NCBI RefSeq assembly: GCF_014216315.1
Contig: NZ_CP045702.1
Span: 5,022,001 to 5,086,000, forward strand
Length of the DNA stretch: 64,000 nt
DNA from: Streptomyces finlayi
GTDB lineage: Bacteria; Actinomycetota; Actinomycetes; Streptomycetales; Streptomycetaceae
Reading direction: 5' to 3'
The position numbers were made by a program, and so were the translations under genes. Below the pieces are notes generated by a model. It worked only from the letters and a program-made list of their open reading frames with translations. It made no database searches and had not been told where the DNA came from. Positions 35,842 through 44,075 of this stretch are shown here, piece by piece; positions within the stretch are counted from its first letter, which is position 1, and every line of letters starts with the position of its first letter.

Positions 35842-36870
35842 ATGACTGTTCGTGGAAAGCAGGGGCGGCGGCCCACACTCGAGGAGGTCGCGGCGAAGGC
35901 AGGCGTCGGCCGGGGGACGGTGTCCCGGGTGATCAACGGCTCACCGCGCGTGAGCGACAGCACCCGGGCCACGGTCGAGGCGGCGGTGAACGAACTGGGT
36001 TACGTGCCCAACCGTGCCGCCCGCGCCCTGGCGGGCAACCGCACGGACGCCATCGCCCTGGTCGTGCCCGAGCCGGAGACCCGGTTCTTCGCCGAGCCGT
36101 ACTTCTCCGACATCGTGCGCGGTGTCGGAGCGGCGCTCGCCGATACCGAGATGCAGCTGCTGCTCACCCTCGCGGGCAACGACCGCGAGCGCCGCAGGCT
36201 GGCCCAGTATCTGACCGCGCACCGCGTGGACGGCGTCCTGCTGGTCTCCGTGCACGCGGATGATCCACTGCCGGATTTGCTGGAGCAGCTGGGCATGCCC
36301 TGTGTGATCAGCGGACGCAGGCACGCCGCCGAACCCCTGGCGTCGGTCGACTCCGACAACTTCGAGGGCGGCCGCTCGGCCGTCAATCACCTCATATCCC
36401 GTGGTCGCCGCTCCATCGCCACCATCACGGGCCGGCTCGACGTGTACGGCGCCCAGCGCCGTCTCGACGGCTACCGCGAGGCCGTCGCCGCCGCGGGCAT
36501 GGCCCCCGACGAGCGGCTGATCGCCCCTGCGGACTTCACCGAGGAGGGCGGCGCCCGCGCGATGCGGGAGCTCCTCGCCCGCTGCCCCGAGGTCGACGCG
36601 GTCTTCATCGCCTCCGACGTGATGGCGGCGGGCGCCCGCCAGGTGCTCCGGGAGGCCGGCCGACGGGTCCCGGACGACATCGCCATGATCGGCTTCGACG
36701 ACTCGGCGGTCGCCCGTCACATGGACCCGCCGCTCACGAGCGTCCGGCAGCCCACCGAGGAGATGGGCCGCACGATGACCCGCGTCCTGCTCCAGGAGAT
36801 CGCGGGGCGCTCCGACGACCGCCCGCGCATCGTGCTGCCCACGGAGCTGGTCGTGCGCGACTCGTCCTGA
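35842..36870 (+). CDS. cebR: LacI-family cellobiose-sensing repressor CebR
   Basis: A 342-residue regulator. The N-terminal helix-turn-helix (TLEEVAAKAGVGRGTVSRVING, about 14-35) is followed by the hinge and the LacI/GalR sugar-binding domain (about 65-342), with FIASDVMAAGA and IAMIGFDDSAVARHMDPPLTS. GGGAGGGG five bases before the ATG at 35842 fixes the start; a GTG 33 bases earlier lacks one. It controls the divergent ceb-bglC genes through the palindrome at 35714-35727. Confidence 0.93.
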   Translation: MTVRGKQGRRPTLEEVAAKAGVGRGTVSRVINGSPRVSDSTRATVEAAVNELGYVPNRAARALAGNRTDAIALVVPEPETRFFAEPYFSDIVRGVGAALADTEMQLLLTLAGNDRERRRLAQYLTAHRVDGVLLVSVHADDPLPDLLEQLGMPCVISGRRHAAEPLASVDSDNFEGGRSAVNHLISRGRRSIATITGRLDVYGAQRRLDGYREAVAAAGMAPDERLIAPADFTEEGGARAMRELLARCPEVDAVFIASDVMAAGARQVLREAGRRVPDDIAMIGFDDSAVARHMDPPLTSVRQPTEEMGRTMTRVLLQEIAGRSDDRPRIVLPTELVVRDSS

Positions 36871-36884
36871 TCGCCGGGACAACG

Positions 36885-36918
36885 GGAAGGGCCCCGGTCC
36901 GAAGACCGGGGCCCTTCC
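36885..36918. terminator. Terminator between cebR and tRNA-His
   Basis: A 15-bp perfect stem (36885-36899 with 36904-36918) and a CGAA loop followed by TT. It serves cebR on the plus strand and the tRNA on the minus strand. Confidence 0.88.
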
Positions 36919-36923
36919 TTCAG

Positions 36924-36997
36924 GGTGAGTAACGGGACTTGAACCCGCGACATCCTGGACCACAACCAGGTGCTCTGCCAGCTGAGCTATACCCACC
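36924..36997 (-). tRNA. tRNA-His (anticodon GTG)
   Basis: Read on the minus strand. The acceptor GTGGGTA pairs with TACTCAC, the anticodon arm is CCTGG-TTGTGGT-CCAGG with anticodon GTG, and the extra G at position -1 (36997) faces discriminator C (36924), the hallmark of tRNA-His. CCA is not encoded. Confidence 0.97.
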
Positions 36998-37084
36998 ATG
37001 TCGCCCGGTCGCTTTTCCGACCGGCCGAGAAAAAGTGTACAGGGTCCGAGAGGGTGCTCGCGCCCCCGTTGTTCTCGCCCCGCC

Positions 37085-37106
37085 CACGGGCCCCGAAAGG
37101 CCCGTG
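37085..37106. terminator. Terminator downstream of orn
   Basis: An 8-bp stem (37085-37092 with 37099-37106) and a CCGAAA loop, 15 bp past the orn stop on the minus strand. Confidence 0.75.
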
Positions 37107-37121
37107 ACCAGGGTCGTCGTA

Positions 37122-37724
37122 CTACTCCGCCGGAGCCGCGAAGCGCGCCGCGATCTCCTTGGCGCGTACCGAGTCGGGGCCGGGCTGCGGCACGAAGACC
37201 GCCTCCCGGTAGTAGCGGAGCTCCGTGATCGAATCGCGGATGTCCGCCAGTGCCCGGTGGTTGCCGTTCTTCGCCGGACTGTTGAAGTACGCCTTCGGGT
37301 ACCAGCGGCGTGCCAGTTCCTTGACCGAGGACACATCGACGATCCGGTAGTGGAGGTAACCCTCCAGCGACGGCATGTCCCGAAGGAGGAAGCCCCGGTC
37401 GGTACCGACCGAGTTTCCGCAGAGCGGGGCCTTGGCGGGCTCCTTCACGTGTTCGCGCACGTAGGCCATGACCTGCTCCTCGGCGGCTTCCAGGGTTGTT
37501 CCCCCTGCCAGCTCGTCGAGGAGCCCCGAGGCGGTGTGCATCTGCCGCACCACCTCGGGCATGGTCACCAGGGCCGCGTCCGGCGGGCGGATCACGATGT
37601 CCACCCCTTCGCCGAGCACGTTCAGCTCCGAGTCGGTGACCAGCGCGGCCACCTCGATGAGTGCGTCGTCCGTCAGCGAGAGCCCGGTCATCTCGCAGTC
37701 GATCCACACCATACGGTCGTTCAT
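37122..37724 (-). CDS. orn: Oligoribonuclease
   Basis: A 200-residue DEDDh exonuclease. The motifs are WIDCEMTGL (Exo I), CGNSVGTDRGFL (Exo II) and NGNHRALADI with the catalytic His and Asp (Exo III). It degrades two- to five-nucleotide RNAs, including pGpG from c-di-GMP. In S. griseus the ornA gene next to adpA is needed for aerial growth. The start ATG at 37724 has AGGGTGGGG upstream. It begins ten bases after the adpA stop on the same strand, so it probably depends in part on adpA transcription. Confidence 0.95.
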   Translation of the reverse strand: MNDRMVWIDCEMTGLSLTDDALIEVAALVTDSELNVLGEGVDIVIRPPDAALVTMPEVVRQMHTASGLLDELAGGTTLEAAEEQVMAYVREHVKEPAKAPLCGNSVGTDRGFLLRDMPSLEGYLHYRIVDVSSVKELARRWYPKAYFNSPAKNGNHRALADIRDSITELRYYREAVFVPQPGPDSVRAKEIAARFAAPAE

Positions 37725-37734
37725 GTGCCCCACC

Positions 37735-38952
37735 CTACGGGGCGTGGCGCTGCCCCGGCAGGGCCGGGCGTCCCGGGGCGTACGCGTCCGGGCCCGGTTT
37801 GAGGTGCTCCGTCGAACCGCCGGAGCCCGCGGTGACCGGGGCGGGCCCGGCCGGTGCGGGGCGCCTGCCTGAGACCGTCCCCTGGGCGGGCACGACCGGG
37901 TTGAGCACCGTGGTGATGCTCTCCAGCCCCCCGCCCTGCGGACGGCGGGCCCGGTACGCGGCCCGGTAGGCGGCCGGGGACGAACCCAGCTGGCGGCGGA
38001 AGTGCCCGCGCAGCGCGACCGGGGAGCGGAAGCCGCAGCGGCCCGCGACCTCGTCGACCGAGAAGTCGGAGGTCTCCAGCAGCCGCTGCGCCTGCAGCAC
38101 CCGCTGGGTGATGAGCCACTGGAGCGGTGCGCTTCCGGTGAGCGAGCGGAATCTCCGGTCGAAGGTCCGCCTGCTCATGTAGGCGCGCGCGGCCAGCGTC
38201 TCCACGTCGAACTGCTCGTGGAGATGCTCCAGTGCCCAGGCCACCACCTCGGCGAGCGGGTCGGAGCCGATCTCCTCCGGCAGCGACCTGTCGAGGTAGC
38301 GCTCCTGACCGCCGCTGCGGCGCGGCGGCACGACGAGCCGGCGGGCGAGTGCCCCGGCGGCCTCCGTGCCGTGGTCCGTGCGGACGATGTGCAGGCAGAG
38401 GTCGATTCCGGCGGCCGTGCCGGCGGAGGTGAGCACATCACCGTCGTCGACGAAGAGCTCACGCGGATCGACGTGCACCGACGGATAGCGCTTGGCCAGC
38501 GTCGGTGCGTACATCCAGTGTGTCGTCGCCGGGCGGCCGTCCAGCAGGCCGGCCGCGGCGAGGACGAAGGCCCCGGTGCAGAGTCCGACGATGCGTGCGC
38601 CCTCCTCGTGGGCACGGCGCAGCGCGTCCAACGCCTCTGCGGGCGGTGGCGATGTGATGGACCGCCAGGCGGGCACCACGACGGTGCCTGCCCTGCTGAT
38701 CGCCTCCAGGCCGTACGGCGTGCTGAGTTCGAGCCCACCCGTGGTGCGCAGTGGTCCCTCTTCGCCCCCGCAGACGAGCAGTCGGTAGCGGGGAACTCCC
38801 GCGTCCTGCCGGTCGATTCCGAAAACGGAGAGCGGGATGGAGCTCTCGAAGATAGGTCCGCCGCTGAATAGCAGTACGGCTACGACTTCCCGGCGTCGCC
38901 GCCCGGTCAGCTTCCGTGCGGCCTCCGTTGCGGTGGCGGAGTCCTGGCTCAT
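37735..38952 (-). CDS. adpA: AdpA master developmental regulator, without a TTA codon
   Basis: A 405-residue AraC-family regulator, the same length as S. griseus AdpA. A DJ-1/PfpI-like domain (about 20-200) is followed by a double helix-turn-helix (about 240-345: FDVETLAARAYMSRRTFDRRF and VDEVAGRCGFRS). A Pro-rich tail ends it. AdpA switches on aerial growth and secondary metabolism. The S. coelicolor adpA (bldH) carries a TTA leucine codon that makes it depend on the bldA tRNA. Here the trinucleotide TAA does not occur on the plus strand anywhere in the gene, so there is no TTA codon in any frame. GGGGGAAC about ten bases before the ATG is the ribosome site. An IS5-family element ends 16 bp upstream of the start. 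Confidence 0.95.
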   Translation of the reverse strand: MSQDSATATEAARKLTGRRRREVVAVLLFSGGPIFESSIPLSVFGIDRQDAGVPRYRLLVCGGEEGPLRTTGGLELSTPYGLEAISRAGTVVVPAWRSITSPPPAEALDALRRAHEEGARIVGLCTGAFVLAAAGLLDGRPATTHWMYAPTLAKRYPSVHVDPRELFVDDGDVLTSAGTAAGIDLCLHIVRTDHGTEAAGALARRLVVPPRRSGGQERYLDRSLPEEIGSDPLAEVVAWALEHLHEQFDVETLAARAYMSRRTFDRRFRSLTGSAPLQWLITQRVLQAQRLLETSDFSVDEVAGRCGFRSPVALRGHFRRQLGSSPAAYRAAYRARRPQGGGLESITTVLNPVVPAQGTVSGRRPAPAGPAPVTAGSGGSTEHLKPGPDAYAPGRPALPGQRHAP

Positions 38953-38968
38953 GACGCTAACGAGTTCC

Positions 38969-40055
38969 CCCGCGATTGATCGGGGCGAGGCCGTGACATG
39001 ACGAGGGCCGCGCGGGTTCTTCGAGTGTGATCAAGAAGTGGGCCCGCGCGGCCTTGTCTCATCCTGCCTTCTGCGGCGTGAGCCGCCAACACTTCGGCGA
39101 GTTGCTCGACGAGCTCGAACCCAGGTGGGAGTCACGGTGCGAGGGCGAACGCCATGACCGGCGCGGGCGGGACCGCCGTCGGCAGGCCGGGGCGGGACCG
39201 AAGTACGAACTCGCCTTCCGCGACCGGCTGGTGATCACTCTGGCCTACCTGCGCACCGGCCTGCCCCAAGATGCCCTCGCCGTGGTCTACGACGTCGGCT
39301 CCTCGACCATCGGCAGGGCGATCCAGGAGATCAGGCCCCTGCTCGCGGCCCGCGGCTTCGCCGTCCCCGACCGGCCCGGCCTGCGCTTGCGCACACTGGA
39401 GGATGTGTTCGCCTACGCGCAGGCCGAGAACATCGAGCTGCGGCTCGATGGTGCGGAGACCCAGGTCCGCCGCCCGCAGGCCGGCCGCCCCGGGCGCCGG
39501 GCGTTCATCTCGGGCAAGCGCAGGCAGAACACCATCAAGACCACCACGTTCAGCGACGGCCAGGGCCGCCTGCTCTACTCCGGGGCGGAACGGCCCGGCC
39601 GGATGCACGACCAGACCGCCGTGCGCACCGAGGGCATCGCCGAGCAGTTCAGGACCCGTCCCGGCGTGAAGGCGAAGGTCGACTCCGGCTACCAGGGCCT
39701 GGCCAAGGAGTTCCCCGACCAGGTCACCGCGCCGCCGAAGAAACCGAAGGAGGACGCCTGCGACGGCGACAAATACGCCTGGCGCGAGGCGAGGCGACGA
39801 CAGTCCTCAGCCCGGATCTGCGTCGAGCACACCAACGCCGAACTGCGCCAATGGGCCCCACTACGACGGTTCACCGGACGACGCGAAACCTTCCCCGAGA
39901 CCCAGCAGGCCATCGCAGCCCTGATCTCCGACCGCGCCGCCAAGCGGCCCACCCACCGCGAACACAGCACCGCGCTCGTCCTCTCCCGCGACACCGCCTG
40001 CTGATCACCCACCAGCCGAACCGCCAGGCCAGCACGCCACGAACTCAATCGCGGG
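38969..40055 (+). mobile_element. IS5-family insertion sequence directly upstream of adpA
   Basis: About 1087 bp, bounded by the 11-bp inverted repeat CCCGCGATTGA (38969-38979) and its complement (40045-40055). It holds one intact DDE transposase gene on the plus strand, opposite to adpA. I could not define a target duplication with confidence; if the family rule of a few bases applies it is hidden by the G/C-rich ends. The element puts more than 1 kb between the adpA coding region and the DNA that would hold its promoter. Confidence 0.85.
39027..40004 (+). CDS. IS5-family DDE transposase
   Basis: A 325-residue transposase. A helix-turn-helix-like N-terminus (about 55-95, DALAVVYDVGSSTIGRAIQ) precedes the DDE core: D141 (RLDGAE), D219 (KVDSGYQG) and E267 (RICVEHTNAELR). 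This is the HARBI/DDE_Tnp_4 style of the IS5 group common in Streptomyces. The GTG start at 39027 has no strong ribosome site. All catalytic residues are present, so the element may still move. It is transcribed away from adpA and cannot drive it. Confidence 0.9.
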   Translation: MIKKWARAALSHPAFCGVSRQHFGELLDELEPRWESRCEGERHDRRGRDRRRQAGAGPKYELAFRDRLVITLAYLRTGLPQDALAVVYDVGSSTIGRAIQEIRPLLAARGFAVPDRPGLRLRTLEDVFAYAQAENIELRLDGAETQVRRPQAGRPGRRAFISGKRRQNTIKTTTFSDGQGRLLYSGAERPGRMHDQTAVRTEGIAEQFRTRPGVKAKVDSGYQGLAKEFPDQVTAPPKKPKEDACDGDKYAWREARRRQSSARICVEHTNAELRQWAPLRRFTGRRETFPETQQAIAALISDRAAKRPTHREHSTALVLSRDTAC

Positions 40056-40467
40056 TGAGGTCGTAAGCCCCCCTCGGTGTTCGCGTCTCCCTGGTCCTTA
40101 CGGGCCTGTCGCTCCTGCACGTTTCCCCTCGGTCTCGCACGAGTCCGCAGACTTCGTCCCATGATCGAATCTACTGCGTCCCGTAGTGCCGCAGTGACAC
40201 GTTCTCCCACCGGCACTATGTCGACAAGGCAACTTGGCGCGAAGCTGTCGATCACGAAGCGTTCCACTCGTGAGGCGCACAGGGAAGTGCGCCTCACGAT
40301 CTTGGCCCGTCCCCGTTGGGTGAAAGCGTACCGCGCGGTCTATTCCTGCCTGGTGGCATGTGGGTTGGCCGGGTGGAACACCAAGAGTCGGACGCCGCAG
40401 TGAAGTTGGCTGAAAAGCAGCGGTTGCGTGCGCGGGATCCAGTCACACCCGGCGCACCCCCCTTCGG
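40056..40467. other. Displaced native upstream region of adpA
   Basis: 412 bp without a credible gene. It should be the original adpA leader and promoter zone, now on the far side of the IS. It contains a 12-bp-stem hairpin (40269-40298) and is less GC-rich than its surroundings. An open frame at 40077-40403 has poor codon use and no ribosome site and was not accepted. Confidence 0.7.
40269..40298. other. Strong stem-loop in the displaced adpA upstream region
   Basis: CGTGAGGCGCAC (40269-40280) pairs perfectly with 40287-40298 around the loop AGGGAA. No T-run follows on either strand, so it could be a leader structure, an operator or a terminator. Confidence 0.7.
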
Positions 40468-41022
40468 TCACCGGCCGCCCCGGTGCGCCCCGTCGGTCTC
40501 GCGTGCGGTCTCGCGTGCGGTCTTGCGTGCGGTCTTGCGTGCGGGCGAGGCGATGTGGACCGGAGCGGCCGCGCGGGCGGCGTCGTGTGCGGACCGGCGC
40601 GGCAGCGGCAGCCGGCAGGCCGCCGTGACGGCGGCGAGCCCGAGGGCCCAGGACACGGCGCTGCCGAACCGGGTCCCGTACACCGTGAAGGCGGCGGCGA
40701 CGAGCAGACAGCAGAACGGGCCCCAGCGGACGGCCTCCGGCGACGCGGCGGTGGCAGGCTCGACGAGGGGGGTGCCGGCGGTCGGGTCGGCCGGAGCGGC
40801 CGGGGGTGCGGACGCGGCTACGGGCACGGTTTCTGCTCCCTGGAAGGGTGGGGTGGATCGGCGTGACGGTCGGGCTGACGCCGGAGTGGCGGCCCGGTCA
40901 CTGCCTGCCGCGGTGCGCCCGCCGGACAGCCGCGCGGAAGGGGGAGCGGGAGGGCGGAGGAGAGGCGGAGGGGGGCGGCCGGCCGGGCAAGGCTCGGTGT
41001 AGGACACAACCGGCATTGCCAT
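40468..41022 (-). CDS. Proline-rich small membrane protein
   Basis: A 184-residue protein. The first 98 residues are Pro/Ala-rich and probably disordered. Two adjacent hydrophobic segments lie at about 102-140 (FCCLLVAAAFTVYG, AVSWALGLAAVTAAC), followed by a basic tail made of KTAR/ETAR repeats. No family recognised. It may anchor to the membrane with both ends inside. The ATG at 41022 has GGAG four bases away; a second ATG six bases on is also possible. It lies upstream of the adpA region and divergent to the universal stress protein gene. Confidence 0.65.
   Translation of the reverse strand: MAMPVVSYTEPCPAGRPPPPLLRPPAPPSARLSGGRTAAGSDRAATPASARPSRRSTPPFQGAETVPVAASAPPAAPADPTAGTPLVEPATAASPEAVRWGPFCCLLVAAAFTVYGTRFGSAVSWALGLAAVTAACRLPLPRRSAHDAARAAAPVHIASPARKTARKTARETARETDGAHRGGR
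40499..40546. repeat. 12-bp tandem repeat, four units
   Basis: Units of TCGCGTGCGGTC or TTGCGTGCGGTC in the 3' end of the small membrane protein gene; read on the minus strand they give the basic KTAR/ETAR tail. Confidence 0.9.
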
Positions 41023-41211
41023 ACGTCTCCGCCTGGGGCATGCTCCCTGCAACGTCGCACGCGCTGTGCGGGGATCCGGGCTGTGGAGGAGTGGCGCCGT
41101 ACCCTTGGGGGTATGGGGCTGGGAAGATGATTCCCGGACACACCTTTGCCACCTTGATACACCGCCCGAAGCCGCTCCCTCCACATGAGGACTCTCTTCG
41201 CCGAGACACCG

Positions 41212-41733
41212 ATGGCCGGTCACGAAATCCCTGAACCCGCAGACCGCAAGCAGGTGGCCGACCCACTGTCGGAGCCGCTGCCGGTCGAAGAAACACGTCA
41301 TTCCTGCGATCCGGCCTTCCGGCACGGGGTCGTGGTCGGTTTCGACGGATCGACGTCCAGTGAACGGGCCCTCGCGTACGCCATCGGCATGGCTTCGCGC
41401 TCCGGTTCCGGACTGATCATCGTCCATGTCGCCAATCGGCTGCCGACCACCGTCTGGGCGGGCTGCGAGCCTCCGGTCTTCGTCGACGTGCCCGATCACC
41501 GCACCGAGGTCCTCGGTCTTGAGCTGGCCTGCGCGGACTATCTCTGCGATGTGCCGTGGGTGCTCGTCGAGCGCGGCGGGGACATCTGCCACGAGCTGGA
41601 GGAGGTCGGCCGCGAGTATTCCGCGGACGCCATCGTCGTCGGCTCCACGCACGGCATCGTCGGCCGGATCTTCGGCTCGGTCGCGGGCCGGCTGGCGCGC
41701 CGGGCCCGGCGCCCGGTGATCGTCATCCCCTGA
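41212..41733 (+). CDS. Universal stress protein (UspA family)
   Basis: A 173-residue protein. After a 40-residue variable head, the Usp fold runs from GVVVGFDGSTSSERAL (nucleotide loop) to GSTHGIVGRIFGSVA, the G-x2-G-x9-G(S/T) ATP-binding signature, and ends in RRPVIVIP. It probably binds ATP. The ATG at 41212 (MAGHEIPEP) matches the usual start of Streptomyces homologues as I remember them; an in-frame ATG at 41185 would add nine residues. It ends before a terminator shared with glmS. Confidence 0.9.
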   Translation: MAGHEIPEPADRKQVADPLSEPLPVEETRHSCDPAFRHGVVVGFDGSTSSERALAYAIGMASRSGSGLIIVHVANRLPTTVWAGCEPPVFVDVPDHRTEVLGLELACADYLCDVPWVLVERGGDICHELEEVGREYSADAIVVGSTHGIVGRIFGSVAGRLARRARRPVIVIP

Positions 41734-41770
41734 CCCGCCCGGGCAGGTGTCCGGCGCCGGATGGACGGCG

Positions 41771-41810
41771 AGCGGCCCCGCAGCCACGGTGACGTGGTCG
41801 CGGGGCCGCT
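41771..41810. terminator. Bidirectional terminator between usp and glmS
   Basis: A 10-bp stem (41771-41780 with 41801-41810), extended by an inner CCAC/GTGG stem. It serves both convergent genes. Confidence 0.82.
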
Positions 41811-41851
41811 GCGCGCGTGCTCCCGGTGCCGTTCTCCGGCTCCCGGTACGG

Positions 41852-43681
41852 CTACTCGACCGTGACGGACTTCGCCAGGTTGCGCGGCTTGTCGATGTCG
41901 CGGCCCATGGCCAGCGCCGTGTGGTACGCGAAGAGCTGGAGCGGGATGCCCATCAGGATGGGGTCCAGCTCGTTCTCGTTCTTCGGGACGACGATGGTGT
42001 GGTCCGCCCGCTCCTGCTCGCGGTGGGCGATGGCGAGGATCCGGCCGCTGCGGGCCTTGATCTCCTCCAGGGCGGCGCGGTTCTTCTCCAGCAGGTCGTC
42101 GTCCGGGACGATCGCGACGGTGGGGAGCGCCGGCTCGATGAGCGCCAGCGGCCCGTGCTTCAGCTCGGACGCCGGGTACGCCTCGGCGTGGATGTAGGAG
42201 ATCTCCTTGAGCTTCAGGGAGGCCTCCAGCGCCACGGGGTAGCCCCGCACCCGGCCGATGAACATCATCGACTGGGCGCCCGCGTACACCTCCGCCAGCT
42301 TCTTGATCTCCGCCTCGGTCTCCAGGATGCGCCCGATCTGCTCGGGGAGCTTGCGCAGACCGTCGATGATCCGCTTGCCGTCGGCGACCGACAGGTCGCG
42401 GATGCGGCCGAGGTGCAGGGCGAGCAGCGCGAAGGCGACGACCGTGTTGGTGAAGCACTTGGTGGAGACGACGCAGACCTCGGGGCCCGCGTGGACGTAC
42501 ATGCCGCCGTCGGCCTCGCGGGCGATCGCCGAGCCGACCACGTTCACGACGCCGAGGACGCGTGCGCCCTTGCGCTTGAGCTCCTGGACGGCGGCCAGCA
42601 CGTCGTACGTCTCACCGGACTGGGAGACGGCGACGTACAGCGTGTCGGGGTCGACGACCGGGTTGCGGTAACGGAACTCGGAGGCCGGCTCGGCGTCCGC
42701 GGGGATGCGGGCCAGCTCCTCGATGAGGCCGGCGCCGATCAGGCCCGCGTGGTACGAGGTGCCGCAGCCCAGGATCTTGATCCGGCGCACTCCGCGGGCC
42801 TCGCGGGCGTCCAGGTTGAGGCCGCCCAGGTGCACGGTGGAGAAGCGGTCGTCGATGCGGCCGCGCAGCACGCGGTCCACGGCGTCGGCCTGCTCGGAGA
42901 TCTCCTTGTGCATGTACGTGTCGTGGCCGCCCATGTCGTACGACTCGGCCTCCCACTCCACGGTCGTGGGCGTGGCCGTCGTGGTCGAGCCCTCCGTGGT
43001 GTACGTGCGGAAGTCCTCGGCCTTGAGGGTGGCCATCTCGCCGTCGTCGAGGGTGACGATCTGGCGGGTGTGTGCGACGAGGGCCGCCACGTCGGAGGCG
43101 ACGAACATCTCCTTCTCGCCGATGCCGAGGACGACCGGGGAGCCGTTGCGCGCGACGACGATGCGGTCGTTGAAGTCGGCGTGCATGACGGCGATGCCGT
43201 ACGTGCCCTCGACGTGGCGCAGGGCCTCGCGGACCTTCTCCTCCAGGGTGTCCGCCTGCGAGCGGGCGACCAGGTGGACCAGCACCTCCGTGTCGGTCTC
43301 GGAGAGGAAGACGGTGCCGTCGGCGACGAGCTTCGCACGGAGCTCGGTGGCGTTGTCGATGATGCCGTTGTGGACGACGGCGACCTTGTGGTCGGCGTCC
43401 AGGTGGGGGTGGGCGTTCTCGTCGCTCGGCGCGCCGTGGGTGGCCCAGCGGGTGTGGGCGATGCCGGTGGTGCCGGCGAAGCGCTTGGGGACGCGGGACT
43501 CCAGCTCACGGACCCGGCCCTTGGCCTTGACCATCTTCAGGGTGCCGGGCTTGCCTGCCGCCGTCTTGCTGGTGACGACGAGGCCGGCCGAGTCGTAACC
43601 CCGGTACTCCAGCCGCTGCAGTCCCTCCAGCAGCAGCGGTGCCACATCACGCTTGCCGATATAACCGACGATTCCGCACAT
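41852..43681 (-). CDS. glmS: Glucosamine-6-phosphate synthase (isomerizing)
   Basis: A 609-residue enzyme that makes glucosamine-6-phosphate from fructose-6-phosphate and glutamine for wall precursors. The mature protein begins at Cys2 (MCGIVGYIG), the glutaminase nucleophile. The glutaminase domain (about 1-230) is followed by two SIS domains (about 285-600) with CGTSYHAG and SQSGETYD, ending KSVTVE. Length is normal. GGAGGGG lies about a dozen bases before the ATG. A small gene lies 37 bp upstream on the same strand. No glmS ribozyme-like sequence was seen in front. Confidence 0.96.
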   Translation of the reverse strand: MCGIVGYIGKRDVAPLLLEGLQRLEYRGYDSAGLVVTSKTAAGKPGTLKMVKAKGRVRELESRVPKRFAGTTGIAHTRWATHGAPSDENAHPHLDADHKVAVVHNGIIDNATELRAKLVADGTVFLSETDTEVLVHLVARSQADTLEEKVREALRHVEGTYGIAVMHADFNDRIVVARNGSPVVLGIGEKEMFVASDVAALVAHTRQIVTLDDGEMATLKAEDFRTYTTEGSTTTATPTTVEWEAESYDMGGHDTYMHKEISEQADAVDRVLRGRIDDRFSTVHLGGLNLDAREARGVRRIKILGCGTSYHAGLIGAGLIEELARIPADAEPASEFRYRNPVVDPDTLYVAVSQSGETYDVLAAVQELKRKGARVLGVVNVVGSAIAREADGGMYVHAGPEVCVVSTKCFTNTVVAFALLALHLGRIRDLSVADGKRIIDGLRKLPEQIGRILETEAEIKKLAEVYAGAQSMMFIGRVRGYPVALEASLKLKEISYIHAEAYPASELKHGPLALIEPALPTVAIVPDDDLLEKNRAALEEIKARSGRILAIAHREQERADHTIVVPKNENELDPILMGIPLQLFAYHTALAMGRDIDKPRNLAKSVTVE

Positions 43682-43718
43682 AGAAGTCTTGCCCCTCCAT
43701 CGACGTACCAGTGAGTGC

Positions 43719-43994
43719 TCAGCCGTAGACGATGCGGCGCAACTGCCGGAGCGAGAGCTCCGGCGGTGCGACCGCGCGGTGCGGCAGCTCGGCCGCGATC
43801 CGTTCGAAGATCTCCGTGTTCACCAGGCCGCCGGACTGCAGTTCGCGGTGGCGGCGGCGGACGAAGTCGTCGGTCGTCTCGTCGAAGTACGCCAGCACGT
43901 CAAGGATCACCCGGCCTGCTTCGCCGCGCTGGAGCGCGGTGCTGCGCACCAGGTGGTCGATGAGGTCGTCATGCGACGATCGGCGTTCGAGCAC
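43719..43994 (-). CDS. Small conserved-looking helical protein upstream of glmS
   Basis: A 91-residue cytosolic protein made mainly of helices (HDDLIDHLVRST, RVILDVLAYFDETTDDFVRRRHREL, NTEIFERIAAEL). No domain recognised. The start is a GTG at 43994 with only a weak AACGAG upstream. It is 37 bp before glmS on the same strand, so the two may be cotranscribed. Confidence 0.72.
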   Translation of the reverse strand: MLERRSSHDDLIDHLVRSTALQRGEAGRVILDVLAYFDETTDDFVRRRHRELQSGGLVNTEIFERIAAELPHRAVAPPELSLRQLRRIVYG

Positions 43995-44034
43995 TCGTTG
44001 ATATTGCGTGGTGGGGAGGCATTATGCAAGAAAT

Positions 44035-44052
44035 CTGCCCGATATCGGGCAG
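44035..44052. promoter_or_regulatory. 18-bp perfect palindrome, candidate operator
   Basis: CTGCCCGATATCGGGCAG, 40 bp before the start of the small gene upstream of glmS. It is symmetric through its centre, as regulator sites are. The cognate protein is unknown. Confidence 0.6.
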
Positions 44053-44075
44053 GCTGCGGAGTGAAATGAGCTTCG

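Noticed and set aside
38969..40055. Target-site duplication of the IS5-family element
   Set aside because: The bases outside the repeats do not give a clear match of 2-9 bp; the G/C run at the ends hides any short duplication.
40077..40403. 108-codon open frame in the displaced adpA upstream region
   Set aside because: Third-position GC is low for this genome, no ribosome site, no protein-like blocks.
40499..40546. Four 12-bp repeats considered as a CRISPR-like array
   Set aside because: Units are contiguous without spacers and lie inside a coding region; no cas genes nearby. The Cas4-like nuclease at 23986 has no array either.
43682..43718. glmS ribozyme in front of glmS
   Set aside because: Only 37 bp separate the genes and none of the ribozyme core is visible; actinobacteria generally lack it.
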